Positions 34,616 through 46,385 of a stretch of DNA of 64,000 nt are shown here, piece after piece (the first letter of the stretch is position 1; each line of letters starts with the position of its first letter). Where the stretch lies: contig NC_069087.1 in NCBI RefSeq assembly GCF_947172395.1, positions 3,286,001-3,350,000 of the forward strand, written 5' to 3'. The translations under genes were made by a program, and so were the position numbers. The notes beneath the pieces were generated by a model. That model was not told the DNA's origin. It saw only the letters and a program-made list of their open reading frames with translations, and searched no databases. This DNA comes from Bicyclus anynana. Its lineage: Eukaryota; Arthropoda; Insecta; Lepidoptera; Nymphalidae.

Positions 34616-35026
34616 CTAGCGGACCCGGTCAAGCTTCGTTTTGACATAAGTGCACTTATTCTCTATCCCTACTCTACCCTTCTATACCTCTACCCCTACC
34701 CTACCCTACCCTACCCTACCCTACCCTACCCTACCCTACCCTACCCCTACCCCTACCCCTACCCTATCCCTACCCTACCCCTACCCTACCCTACCCCTAC
34801 CCTATCCCTACCCTACCCCTACCGCTTGACTCTTAAACGTTTGTATGGGAATTAGAAAAGGGCAGTTTTTAGGGTTTTCCCGGAAATTATTTGATTTTTT
34901 CTCACCTTTTAAACCTTCCCTATACCTCCACGAACATTTCAAGACCAAGATAAGATAAATCCGTTTAGCCGTTCTCGAGTTTTAGCGAGACTAACGAACA
35001 GCAATTAATTTTTATGTATATAGATT
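34616..35026 (-). mobile_element. Helitron-like/SINE-like element with (CCCTA)n tract
   Basis: The left end CTAGCGGACCCGGTCAAGC differs from the Lep1 end (no inverted GTCCGC). It is followed by a CCCTA tract (34663-34821), GGTTTTCCCGGAAATTATT and the distal block ATTTTTATGTATATAGAT. It is likely a sister family to Lep1 that shares the pentamer tract. Confidence 0.55.
34663..34821 (+). repeat. (CCCTA)n microsatellite
   Basis: A run of CTACCC / CCCTACCC units, purest at 34695-34745 where about ten consecutive CTACC pentamers occur. Confidence 0.85.
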
Positions 35027-35078
35027 CAGTTTGACACCTCTTAATAAAAGGAATATTCCATAAAATCCCAAATTGAGA

Positions 35079-35190
35079 GCAAATTCAACCTTAAGGATTG
35101 AGTTTAAGGTTGAATTTGCAAATGCGACTACTTGAATTGAATGACAAGAAGTTGTGTTTGGCATTGAGTGCCAACCACAACTTCTTGTCA
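35079..35190. repeat. Two adjacent hairpins (16 bp and 22 bp stems)
   Basis: First: GCAAATTCAACCTTAA (35079-35094) with TTAAGGTTGAATTTGC (35104-35119). Second: TGACAAGAAGTTGTGTTTGG... (35142-35163) with its inverse at 35169-35190, one mismatch, loop TTGAG. Only 22 bp separate the two. Confidence 0.8.
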
Positions 35191-37631
35191 CATTTTTTGG
35201 TCGCTGTTTGTGCATCCACTTTTTAATAGGAGATCGATGGCTTAGTACTAAAACATATTGAACGGATTGACTCCATTGAGCCTACTAATGTGTAATGTAC
35301 GCATATTTTCATGCTAATAGTTTAAAACTAAGCTTAGTATGTTTCTGATATGGGAAAATATTATATACTGTATATAATTATTTATTACAAATCGTTTATT
35401 TGCAAAAGAATGTTTGTTATATAATCTTCATCTATTTTTATAAAACTAGATGTATAAAGCTAGATGTTGGTTTAACAATGGGTATTAAAATCCGCGTTCA
35501 TTTAGCGTTTCAAGTGGGTAATAAAATCTTTCTCAAAATATCTAATGACGATGTTACATTTGTCAAATTACATGCTTGAATTTTCTTTGTTCATTGCATG
35601 TGATCTCTATTCACTGTTTTTAAATAAAATCGTAGTAGTTATTAGTTCGTGAATCATGTTTTTAATACGTTTCTATTCTCAGGTTCAAGATCATCATTTT
35701 AGCGAAGATTTCCTCATCATGAGCTATGACTTCACTGGTTTGCAGTGTCATGTTTTGCACAATATGTAATTTTGTATTAGGTATCGGCGATTGATCCCTA
35801 TATGAGATCAGTATAGGTACTATAACAATTTCATCAACGAATAAAAAATTAATATAAGCTTGTGCTATTCCGAATACAATAATTTTTTTTTTTATATTAC
35901 ACGTATTTTTTACAGAACTTTCTAAAATACCATTGTTTTCTGAATAAAAACCAAATACGCGATTGAACCTTGGTCGTAATTAGATTTTCTATACAACTAC
36001 GAGTATTTTACGATATTCAAATGTTGCTGTCTAACTGTATAGAGTTTATTTAAAATTTCAATGGTTTCGGAATAAATGCCAAAACTCGCAAATTATCCTC
36101 GGTCGTGACTCAGCTTTGAGCAATCATTGAAACGCAACGCTCATCAAATGCCTCGCTCAGCCAGCGCCAGCGCCTAAAGTGTTGTTTAGCAATGGTGTCA
36201 GTGGAGCCGATAATGGGATACGGAATGGGGTTCGCTTGCAAAATTATGAACCTAACGAACGTGTACCATTGTGCAGACAGCGCTTTGAGTAAGGTAAGCC
36301 GCGATTGTGCTCGTTTTCTGTGCACACAATGTTCGCACTGATAAAACGTTGTCTAGTTAATTTAAGGTTTTGCAATATCTTCAGACTTGATGATTTTGTT
36401 TTCTTCAGAATTATAAAAAAGTAATTTTCGAAGTTATACCTGCGATACCAAAAAAGATTAAATTTTCAATTTGTCAGACGAAAGTTTTTGTCTGACAAAT
36501 TGATCCAAGCGTCAGGTGACCCTACTTACAGCTAGCGCTTATTTGGCCCAAAAGAGTACCCTTGTGTTCCAGAGTGGTAATAGCTTTTTGGGTACCTTGT
36601 CCATGGATGAACAATTTAGATGGCGTGTTATTCTTATAAATATGTATGTATTATTTAATTTTAATTTTATTATGATTACCTGTGTACGGTTATAAATAAA
36701 TTTAATTTACATGTTTACAATTGTTTACATGATTGAAGCTTACCAGATGAGTCTTCAAATATCTCCATCCCATTTATAATGTCCATGTTCTTTTCAATAT
36801 AAATATCTAACCTGTTTAACAACTTTTTGCTTTTCATTGGGTGCTTTATATCAGATCTGTTTTATGTGTTTGCAATAGCTAGACATTTTCTTTAGCCGTT
36901 TTGTTACACATAACCGACAGTTAATGGGCTACACTATTGAATTTTATTACCACTTTAATGCAAGCAGATCAGAAATCAGCAACACCTTTGCTCGTGCTTC
37001 AAATACAAATCAAAGGGGGACGTGACTGGCATCAGTGTGCATCGGATTTGAATAAATAAATCATGTCTGTTCCATCCCGGCTTATTTGTTGGCAGTCGAG
37101 AGAAAGGCGTTCGATTCCTCGCCTCCGACGCAATCGTAAACCGAATCTAGCTTTTACTGCTTCAATGGCTGCAACGTGTATATTGCCGACTGGTCTCTGA
37201 TAACTTAAAGGATCGTCAGAGCAAAGTCATATATAATTTTCAATCAAGAACAATTTGGGTGCAGGAGAATTTTATGTGATGAACTAAACTAGTTCTTCCT
37301 TCCACTTCCAGATTACGTATTACATTTTGAAATATTACGACGGCATTATTTCGTCAGAATTCTTAAATATTATTGAAAACCACTCTTTATATTATGCTTT
37401 ATGAGTTCGAATTGCAGGCAATATGCAGCTGCAACCTCGAGTGGTTAATTTTCATCGACCTTAATCTGTTTAAAGAACATCATTCAATCTTGGACCCCAA
37501 CATTTTGTATCTTCCGGTGAAAGTATCGGTCCTGTTTATTTTTTATCTCATAACTGTTACTTACGAGTATAGCCACGTCTGCAGTGCGGATTCACCGAGT
37601 GATATCGGATAAGCATAATTATTTTATTGAA
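35191..37631. other. No supported gene; one hairpin
   Basis: AT-rich. A GC-richer patch at 36100-36330 has no consistent coding frame. A SINE-like B box string (CGTTCGATTCCTCGCC) occurs near 37108. Confidence 0.45.
36466..36503. repeat. Perfect 14-bp hairpin
   Basis: TCAATTTGTCAGAC and GTCTGACAAATTGA around a 10-nt loop. Confidence 0.7.
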
Positions 37632-37790
37632 ACACTATTGGAAGCCCACTTCGGATTCAGTTATTCAGATTTTCCGCGATTAAAAGTACCTTATATTTTG
37701 GCCAATCACCTTCTTTATTTCCCAATGAAAATCCCATTTAAATCTGTCCAGCCGTTCCGAGTGTAACCCTGACAAAATCACAGACTAACA
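37632..37790 (-). mobile_element. Degraded Helitron-like or SINE-like fragment
   Basis: AATCCCATTTAAATCTGTCC followed by AGCCGTTC resembles the ATCGGTTCAGCCGTT block seen in lepidopteran repeats. No termini can be placed. Confidence 0.3.
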
Positions 37791-39507
37791 GGCGTAAATT
37801 TCGGAAAATTTCGTTTGTGTTTCAGTATCGTGTATCGTAGCTAGCTATAAGCAATTTATAAGACAGTTGCTTTGTAATCACAGACCAACACTTGAATTTT
37901 ATTTATGTGTATTGATGTCTAGCCTAACATGTTGGCATATCTATGTATGGTTTAAAGATTGGGTATTTCATTTCCGGTTCACGCTCGTGCTCGGTTCTAT
38001 CTACAGAGGCATCGGTTGACAGTGATCCTATCTGCGCGGCATTCACACCATCTCAGTGATCCGCAGATGCACTCTCGTGACTGTAAGCCTGAGCGCAAAC
38101 GTCAGGTTCGTCGGATAAGTGATTCTTACACAAAAAAGGTATTTCTCACTTGTTTTGTTCAAAAAGTTCGTCGTTGTAGGTATACTGGTAAATAGATGTG
38201 CGTTATTGCAAATATTGACATTCAAATAATTTTACGCGATTATTGTATAATATTTTTTTTTTCATATTTCTGATAGAAACTACTTCCGTGCCTGCCTTAC
38301 AATAGCTGGATATTAAAAATACAACTTCAATTGCCATTTCTTCGACCATTACAACTATTCTAACGATGCAGCTCCTCGGTACCGGAATTTGTGCTCACTG
38401 GAGCAGATTTTTCAACCTCAGAGGAACTTCGTCGTCGTCAGATCTTTGACTTACTAAATCTTGTTGTTTATTGTATGATAATTAGGTCTAATTTTTCTTA
38501 TAGTACATTTTTAAACCTCAAAACTTCACCCATTAAATCTTTACCATAAAGCTTTACGCTCTTATACGCATATGCATACATCACGTCATACATCTGTTGA
38601 TACGCATACTTCCAATATAATCATAGAGAAAATAGGTATATTTAGAATAGTAGCCCAAATATTGTCAGTCCTCATGTTTGCGCGTAGCCTAAATCTCTTT
38701 TGTATTTATATCTCACGTGCCGATAGTATTATGGGCATAACCCCTCATTAACTTCTACGAATTAAAAGCGTACAACTGTTATTAAAGTTTACGGGTCTGG
38801 TAATCATAGCTGTGAACTTAGTCGAACATTATTTTCGAATACGATATTTTTTAACCGCTGTCTATCATTATTTTGAAAATACTAACTACTCGTCCAAGTA
38901 ACTGTTTATTTTAGAGACTTGAAAAATAGGAGGATTCCCGGTTTACCGCATGTTTTTATATCTCGAATTACTGCTTAATTATTTTTGCAACTCTTTAAAA
39001 GCTTTTAACCATTTCATCAACTTATTTTTATGTTCAAATCATGTTTGTCACGATTTCTTAAGCCATAACATTTTCACTTTTACCTTTCTCTCCTTAAGAT
39101 ATCATCCCAATAAATCTTAACACTTCATACCTGCGTGAAACGTTACTTTAACACTTGCCATAGTTTTATCTGCATCAACGTGCTCCGTCTATGTCCGTAC
39201 GTCTGGTTCACAATCGCTGGGGTCATCTAGATCAAGCAACAAAGACGTCGTTAACGCTACCGTTAAATGCTTGATGTGTTACACTTCTCCATTCAAACGT
39301 TAAAGCCCTTTATCGACATTAACAAGAAATTACTTGTTATAGTCTTTCTATTTAAGCGTTCTCGATTTGACAGTTACATTCAGCTACGCGTATCGTATTT
39401 CGTATTAATCATCCGTGTTTTATCAACATTACTTTTGTCAATTTGTGTAAGTTATCAATATATAAATCTTAAGAGTTTTCTGTAGCTACTCTTTAATGAA
39501 TTCATGT
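37791..39507. other. No supported feature
   Basis: AT-rich. No repeat of known type and no credible open frame. Confidence 0.5.
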
Positions 39508-40011
39508 AATGGGGATGATGACTAGGTTTGAACATATTGATTTTTATTATACATTCGGGTAAATAAGGTCAATGTTAACTAATTTATACATAAAAAGCAA
39601 AGATTGTCTGGATATTTGCAAAATAAATCAGATTATAAAATTTCAAAATGTATTAAATTTTTTTTATCGTAATTAGATGAAAATTCATACAGTTTTAGCT
39701 TCCTTACATTAAATGTGCCTTTTTAAATAAATGAACTATAAACATAAACGCACAAATAACAAAGATATTACGAATTTTGTTTGAACGCCCATACAAACCT
39801 AACGATCAGCGAGCCAAAGACGTCACTAAATCGTGCCATTTTGTATGGAGCGTTTTTCAGGGATCCGCGGCAGCGCCGCAAATCTGACCCTTTAAATCCC
39901 TGTAGCTCCGAAAGTAATGATCGCAGATACCCTGTTGCTTTTACAAAATTGCTTTGCTATTAGTATACTCTTAATTTATATACAATTTAAAAAACTGTTA
40001 TCATCCCTATT
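39508..40011 (+). mobile_element. ~505-bp TIR element, copy 3
   Basis: Same orientation as copy 1, with AATGGGGATGATGAC at the start and GTTATCATCCCTATT at the end. ATGT sits directly on both sides (39504-39507 and 40012-40015), a possible 4-bp target duplication. The copy carries the same conserved GC-rich block (CGGCAGCGCCGCAAATC). Confidence 0.8.
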
Positions 40012-41023
40012 ATGTCTCTAAATGACACATGCTTGCATAAATTCCTTTTAGTCAGAAAAATAAAATAAAATTAATGAGTTCATTAATTATATAACTTGAT
40101 AAGTTTTATTATAAGTTACTTAGTCCGCTCTAAATATAAATTGTATAACTGCGCAATGTACAAAATCAGTTTTCAGCGGGGCTATTATACCTGCCCAGTT
40201 TGCTAATTGTTTGACGCGTATAAATTAATTACTGTTAATATACGTACCTACATATTGGCGAAGTATTGACAGAAATTAATTTCATTTGACGTCCAAATGT
40301 CGTGTCAAATAGGAAATAAAGCTACGTACGGATTATACGATAAGTACACTGGAGCTATACTTATTGAGGACACGTTCATAAATAGGCTTCTGGTTTTACA
40401 TGATAACATCTACCGGCTTTTGTGATTGAAATAATACGTTGGATATTCGCCTGCTAGTCAACGGTATTTTCGAATATGTTTTAACAGTATTAGAGTCGTG
40501 TTGTCGATTATTATTTCACTATCACCTTGAGAGAGATTAAGAAGTCTGGCATGTTAGCAGCGACACTGTTAGTGAAAATTGTTGATGATAAATAACTACA
40601 ATCTGTTAATTTGACACGCTTGTCGCTGTTAAACTATGATCTTGAAAAATAACTCATTTTGAATACATTTTTAGATTTAGCAACCGAAAGCATGTTGTTG
40701 TAAAATTTAAGTACATTTTTTGAAAGTGACTCATAGACATAACCTAGACCTCATACGCTTAATAAAACTAGAAAGTCATAGCTTAACAAAGTTTCAACGG
40801 TTCTGTCGTATGTTAACGTTCTTTGTCAGCAGAATGATCTTATTAGATATACTGGTTGGTTTATTAAGACCAAGGAAAGACATGCTTGTCACATTTTCAA
40901 ACTATGATAAATTAAACGGTTTCATATTATTATTACTTTAATTTTCCCTGATAAATATTGATTTTAATATCGTAAAGTAATTTTTCGAAGTAGATTAATC
41001 ATCATCATCAATGCTTGTTTTAA
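40012..41023. other. No supported feature
   Basis: AT-rich. Nothing recognised before the SINE family D piece at 41024. Confidence 0.5.
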
Positions 41024-41108
41024 CAGCGATTACAGGGCCTCCCTTCTTATGGGAGAGAGGATATAGAGCTTAGACCCACCAGGCTGCTCCAATGTGGGTA
41101 GGAGCGTT
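41024..41108 (-). mobile_element. SINE family D 3' part
   Basis: CCTCCCTTCTTATGGGAGAG, AGCTTAGACCCACCAGGCTG and CTCCAATGTGGGTAGG match the left end of the copy at 47455. Confidence 0.55.
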
Positions 41109-42261
41109 TAGTTTTATAATGATTATTCAACGACCGCTATCAGAAGTTGATTAGCAAATGTTCAATGCGAATTTTGTTCATGTTATTGATGTTTTAGTTC
41201 CTCTGAAGAATGTTTTTTGAAGACAGGACCGGTTTGTTGTTTGAGCCACCCTGTCACAATACAAAGCGATTAATATTCTGTGAGCGGCTTATCGTGGTGT
41301 GTCGCGAAGGATGACGTTTTGCATGTTTTGTTGCGCTTATCAACCCATCAGTTTTATGGGGAAAGAATTCGCGTGTGACAACTAAATATTATTATGATTT
41401 CGTGAGATTTCTTAAATTTAAAATAATTTATGCATAAACTTACACATATTTTAAACGTAATCTTTTCTTACAAATTACAGAAGTAATACAACTTTAGTTG
41501 TGATCACAGCTTGCAATGTCTACTTAAACTTGCATTTGCAATTGTGCTTAGATATTTTTCATAACCTGGCCGATTTGAACCCAAGATCTGCGAGCTAAGG
41601 CAGTCACTGGACCTACGGTGCAATACCTTATAGTCGCAAAATAGCGTAATAATAAATAAATACTCTGAATTTTAATGAGAAAAATTTAAAACTGTGTTTA
41701 TTATTTTAATAGGTTTCGGTTTTAGCTTAGTGAATTTTGGCAGTTAAGTTGTTTTCCTTGATTGCGTTGTTTTCGAAATTTCATTCAAAAATTAATTTCA
41801 TTTCGTCTAATTCTTGAATCTAATGGCCGTTGAATAGCTCTCTCGATTCCATAATTCATGATCAACCCACAAAAAGATAAAGCCCTTTTTAATAGCACGT
41901 TATGAATAAATCTAATTTACGCGTGCTGTTATGTAAATGGCCCGCGCGTCTAAGATACGCCGGGTATTCTCCAGGGTGGTCCTTGCGTTCCCGTGGACTC
42001 GACCCTCTCGCGTGTGAGCGCCTTCGTTCTTGATAATTACTTGTGACTTGAATACTGATTGCTACTGTTTAGGGGAGCTGCAGACACCGTTGCAATATGT
42101 TGAGTTTTTGTGAAGACATTTTTAGTATCTCCATAGTGAACAAGTCTTATAATCTTGATTTACAATTTTGTGTAGCGGTTTGGAGGAAATTGTTGTTTTA
42201 GTCTGAAATTATACTCTATCTGATGTTAATGATATTTGAACTTGTGTTTACCGAGCAATAG
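41109..42261. other. No supported gene
   Basis: A probable SINE head scrap near 41575-41630 (GATTTGAACCCAAGATCTGC). A GC-rich patch at 41935-42015 has no open frame. Confidence 0.4.
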
Positions 42262-42408
42262 GAGTATTAAGACCCCCAATTTCCCAACACCGAGTAGCAG
42301 CCTAAGAATTTCGCCAAAAAAAGAAAAAATTCTTAGCCTGACCCAAGAACCGAATCCAGCAGGATTTCATGATTCAAACCCACATAGGCTTATCACTGGA
42401 CTAAATAA
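42262..42408 (-). mobile_element. SINE family D fragment
   Basis: CCCCCAATTTCCCAACACCG, AGAATTTCGCCAAAAAAAG and CTGACCCAAGAACCGAATCC, followed by GGCTTATCACTGGAC at the head side. Confidence 0.45.
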
Positions 42409-43799
42409 TACCCTGTCGACCATTCGTATGTATTATGTACCTAATATATGAGTCGACTAGCTATGTTTTGAGGTCATATATTTTGATTTTTTAAGATAAA
42501 ACTTTTGACTCTCCCTTTTTTAAATATCAATCTATCAAGTAGTAAAGTTCTTAGAGGTCCAGATAAATTTCAAATGCATGTAGCTGTATTAAAGAAGCTA
42601 GCATAACTCGCGAAGGTATAATTGTACCATCTTGATACGGAATTAATAGAAAATGCTAAAGTCATTATTCTCGTGAAGCGGAGCAGATAATGGTTCCGGT
42701 GTTATTGGAAAGGTATTGGGCTTGTAATTGAAAACCTACTACCTACCTAGATAAACGGTATAATTTCTTTGTAACGGAGAAACATACTTTACTTGGATTA
42801 TTCAACGATTTTATGTAGGTAGGTACCTACATACCAGTAGCGAAGATTGATATTTTTTAGTAGCTAACCCGTTTATGTATTTTTAGTCTAATGTGTTTTT
42901 GGCTGAGTACGTTAAATTAATTACTCGTGGATGTTTGAAAAGTAACCCGATAGGAATCGGGTTGTTAGGAACCATCGCCCCTGCTACCTACCTCTAAGTA
43001 TTTTGGTCGAGCGGACTTAGTGCAGCAGTAGATGACCACTTCGATTATGTTTAATTGCAAAGTAATTTTTTACTAAGGTCCTGTTTCTGTTTTTGTTATT
43101 AAAAAAACTAGCCACGTGCGCTTGTCAAGTCGCGTGGATTCCGTAAATAAAATTAGCAACTTTTTTAAAAGTTTGAAATGTTTTTATTTTGGACAGACTT
43201 TTCAAGACCTATCCAATGATACCCAACACTATGGGATAGACGAGAAAAATCAAAGATAGGCTCTAGCAAATAATGGTCCAGATAAGAGTTAGAACTATCA
43301 ATCAACTATTTGAAGTCATTAACGAGTTAGATTAGAATGTCAGATAACTTTGTACCTCCCTTATCGAGAGGTTTCTTAATGATGACATTAATTTTAATTA
43401 AATACTTTTAGCGGATTATCTGTAATGAATAATGTGATGGCACTTAGGAATAAGTTGTCAAGTAATCGGAAGGATAATATGTTATGTTTTTGCGGTAGTT
43501 TTAATTTGAAAATTATTTGTTATTTTCTATTGAAAAAGAATAGAATAAGAAACTTTATCCTATAAAAGCATGTCATTTTCTACTTCACGCATAAATACAT
43601 ATGAAAGCGAAAGGTTACACGAAATTTCGAAAACCATAGGTACGTACAAAGTAGAATTTCCCTGGTAGGTAGTTTATAGTCCGCCAGTACCCTATAAATG
43701 TAGAAATAAAAACGATAAACTCATTTAATAGCTATGTTTAAAAGTATAAATACTGATTTTGATAAAGATTTCCATGTAGCATTTCTAAACAAGAATCCT
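42409..43799. other. No supported feature
   Basis: AT-rich with scattered TAGGTAGGTACC strings (for example 42817-42831). Confidence 0.5.
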
Positions 43800-43868
43800 G
43801 CTCTAGAATAGGCGCGACGATCGAACCCATGGACTCACGCATTAGATGACTCCAATAACCGTGGAGTT
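43800..43868 (-). mobile_element. Possible SINE head fragment beside the hAT-like element
   Basis: ACGATCGAACCCATGGACTC resembles an inverted B box, and AATAACCGTGGAG the A box side. Too short to assign to a family. Confidence 0.3.
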
Positions 43869-43876
43869 ATTTAGGG

Positions 43877-44651
43877 CAGTGGTTCTCAAACTTTTTTGGT
43901 GACGGAACCCTCTTGGAAGGCGAAATATTTGACGGAACCCCACAATAAAACAATTGTTTTAGTAAATGTATTCTTTGTTAATTAATAATAAAAGTACAAT
44001 GTGTTGATATTACAGTTCCACATGACGATAATCTGGTTAAAGCCGAAAAGGAAAAAGTATCAAAATACTTGGACCTTGCACACGAGATTACCGCCATGTG
44101 GAATGTTGAGTCAACTATTATTGTTCCGATAGTTGTTTCAGTCAATGGTCTTATAGCGAAAAGCTTCGACCAACACCTTAAGAAGCTTTCGCTTAACTGT
44201 TGGATCAAGAGTCGGATACAAAAGGCAGTGATTCTTGAGACGGCGCGTATTGTGAGGAGGTTCCTCACTCTGGAGTCCTGACCACCGGTTGCTTGGGCAC
44301 TCAAATGTCCCGCAGCGGGAGGGTGATTTTTTTTTTTTATAAATTTTTAATAATGTTTTGTATTTTATACTTATATTGTTAAAAATTAAAAAAAAGAAGT
44401 AATAAATAAATGAGAGAAAAAAAAGTACAATGTTACAGTTACTACTTATTACATACTTAGTAAGTTACTTAATAGAAGATATTAAAAAAGAAAATAAAAC
44501 TAATGGGATGTAAGAAACTGTTTTTTGATTCATGATTCGACGTGTAAAAACGTTCGACCTGAGAGAGGTGTTCTGTTTATTTTTTTCTAAACTCTCACGG
44601 AATCCCTACAGGGGCTTCGCTGAACCCCAGGGTTCCGCGGAAGACACTTTG
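43877..44651. mobile_element. hAT-like element with 8-bp target duplication, LINE-interrupted
   Basis: The element starts CAGTGGTTCTCAAACTTTTT, a classic hAT-type terminus, and ends GAAGACACTTTG. ATTTAGGG stands directly outside both ends (43869-43876 and 44652-44659). Subterminal GGTGACGGAACCC and the inverted GGGTTCCGCGG pair up. No transposase is present. Without the LINE insert it would be about 345 bp. Confidence 0.78.
44003..44420 (+). mobile_element. 5'-truncated LINE 3' end with ORF tail
   Basis: The insert is bounded by the 13-bp duplication AAAAGTACAATGT (43990-44002 and 44421-44433). Its first base is in frame with 92 codons that end at TGA 44279-44281. The frame begins VDITVPHDDNLVKAEKEK, includes KYLDLAHEITAMW and TIIVPIVVSVNGL, and ends ETARIVRRFLTLES. 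This C-terminal sequence is one I associate with non-LTR retrotransposon ORFs in insects and other animals; I cannot name the clade. A short 3' UTR and an A-rich tail (44390-44420) follow. The frame is undamaged, so the insertion is fairly young. Confidence 0.8.
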
Positions 44652-44659
44652 ATTTAGGG

Positions 44660-45393
44660 TTTAATGTCGGTGTAACATACGTTACAATCCGTTAGAAACA
44701 CTCATGCGGCTTGCAATGTTCCGATGTACGTCGGACATGTACAAAATACCGGTAGTGAAATTGATATGAAAACCAATCTCGTTCAAAAAGGAAATGAGAG
44801 AACATCCCTCTACCGCAATTACCCCGTACAGAGATGTGAGTACAATTTGTAGGAAAATTGCTTCTGCAGGCTATCATCGTGCAGTGGAGTGGGGCAAGGC
44901 ACGCGACCCTGGACAGGGACGGGTACACGATAATGACGCTTATTTGTTTGTGGAATAGAGTGCATAATTAAAGGCGATGATATTTTATTCATAAAAAGTG
45001 TAGCACTGGTGTTTTGGAGGGAAAAGCGAGAGATGTTATTATCTTAAGGAAGCTGTTTTCTGTACTACAGCTTCTATAAGATACATCTGTCTTATATTTT
45101 GTCAATGTTTTAGTTTGTAATTTCATTTAATTTTTAAATGCCTTATTTATTTATTTTTCTAGTTCATAAAGTAAGTCTTTTATTTTATTGAAAGTTTGAT
45201 AAAGTATCGTTAATATTAAAAAAAAAAACGAATTTCATGAAATATCAAAACTTTACGATGCTCTGTCCAAATATTGGCTTGTATTTAATATATATTTTAT
45301 TATTAAATGGATATACACAAACACAAAAAAAATATTAATATTCTCGCAGCAGTTCTAATGTGTTGTTGCATTACATTTTTGCAATATTTTTTT
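44660..45393. other. No supported gene
   Basis: A minus-strand frame at 44692-44928 is moderately GC-rich (includes CTHISVRGNCGRGMFSHFLF) but is unrecognised. The rest is AT-rich. Confidence 0.4.
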
Positions 45394-45678
45394 GACGGTC
45401 ACACTCACGGTGGTGAATTGTTAAGACTGAGGTCCTGGGTTCGATAACCGGCTGGGCCTATTCTTAATTAGTCCAGGTCTGGCTGGCTGGTGGAAGGCTT
45501 CGGCCCTGGTTAGTTAGCCCCACCAGCAAAGACGTACGTAGGTACCGCCAAGCGATTTAGCGTTCCCGGACTATGTCGTATATAAATCGAAAGGTACGGA
45601 TTCTCATCCTACTCCTATCAAGTTAGCCCGCTTCCATCATCACTTACCATCAGATGAGATTGTAGTCAAGGGCTATTT
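45394..45678 (+). mobile_element. tRNA-derived SINE, family A
   Basis: The head is eroded (only GTCCTGGGTTCGATAACCGG, the B box region, is clear). The body and tail match: CCAGGTCTGGCTGGCTGGTG, AAGCGATTTAGCGTTCC, and AGATTGTAGTCAAGGGCTA. Confidence 0.75.
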
Positions 45679-46030
45679 ATATAAAATTTATATTAATTAA
45701 TTGGCATAGTTAGGTAATAAGTCCAATAATCCCAATAATGACCTCAAGTTTTCGATTTGTATTATATTGCTTATCAATAAATAAATTGTTGGTAACACAC
45801 ATTTACACGGTAAACATGACGGAGTGAAAATGCTGCGATAAATTATTAAGGCTTTGTCCGAAGTGTTTATTGGACTGGTGCTGGTTTTGCGATTACATTG
45901 TTAGGGTTTAGTATGAACGGCCTTGCGGCACGCTAAGCCTACGAGTATGTGCGAGTGTGATCATTGGTCATACTCAAACAGTACTTCGGACCAGGGATTT
46001 ATTTACGAGTAGGTAATTAAAAAAAAAAAA

Positions 46031-46385
46031 AAAAATCATTTATTTCAAGTACGCTTCGTATACATGCACTTTTGATACGTCAGTTGACTATTTGTAAAGA
46101 TTCTACCACCGGTTCGGAAGGCAGGTTCTGCTGAGAAGAAACCGGCAAGAAACTCAACAGTTGCTCTTTAAAAAAAAAATCATACTTCCTGTGTGAAGGT
46201 GGAAGCTGATCCAATGGCCTCCAAGCATCTTTATCATTGAGGAACTCATCAATGGTGTAGTAACCTCGACTAAGCAAATGTTTTTTAACACATTGCTTAA
46301 AGCTATGCATTGGCAGGTCCATCACATTTTTGTTTGTTAATAACCCACGCTCCGCGGTTTCATCCGCGTAGTTCCCTTTCACTTA
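46031..46385 (-). mobile_element. Jockey/CR1-like LINE 3' end with ORF tail
   Basis: The minus strand encodes VMDLPMHSFKQCVKKHLLSR, GYYTIDEFLNDKDAWRPLDQ and LPPSHRK before a stop, then a 3' UTR-like stretch ending TTTCAAATAAATGATTTTTT on that strand. The frame is intact for ~70 codons. Family assignment to Jockey/CR1 is from memory of similar LINE C-termini and is tentative. Confidence 0.65.
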
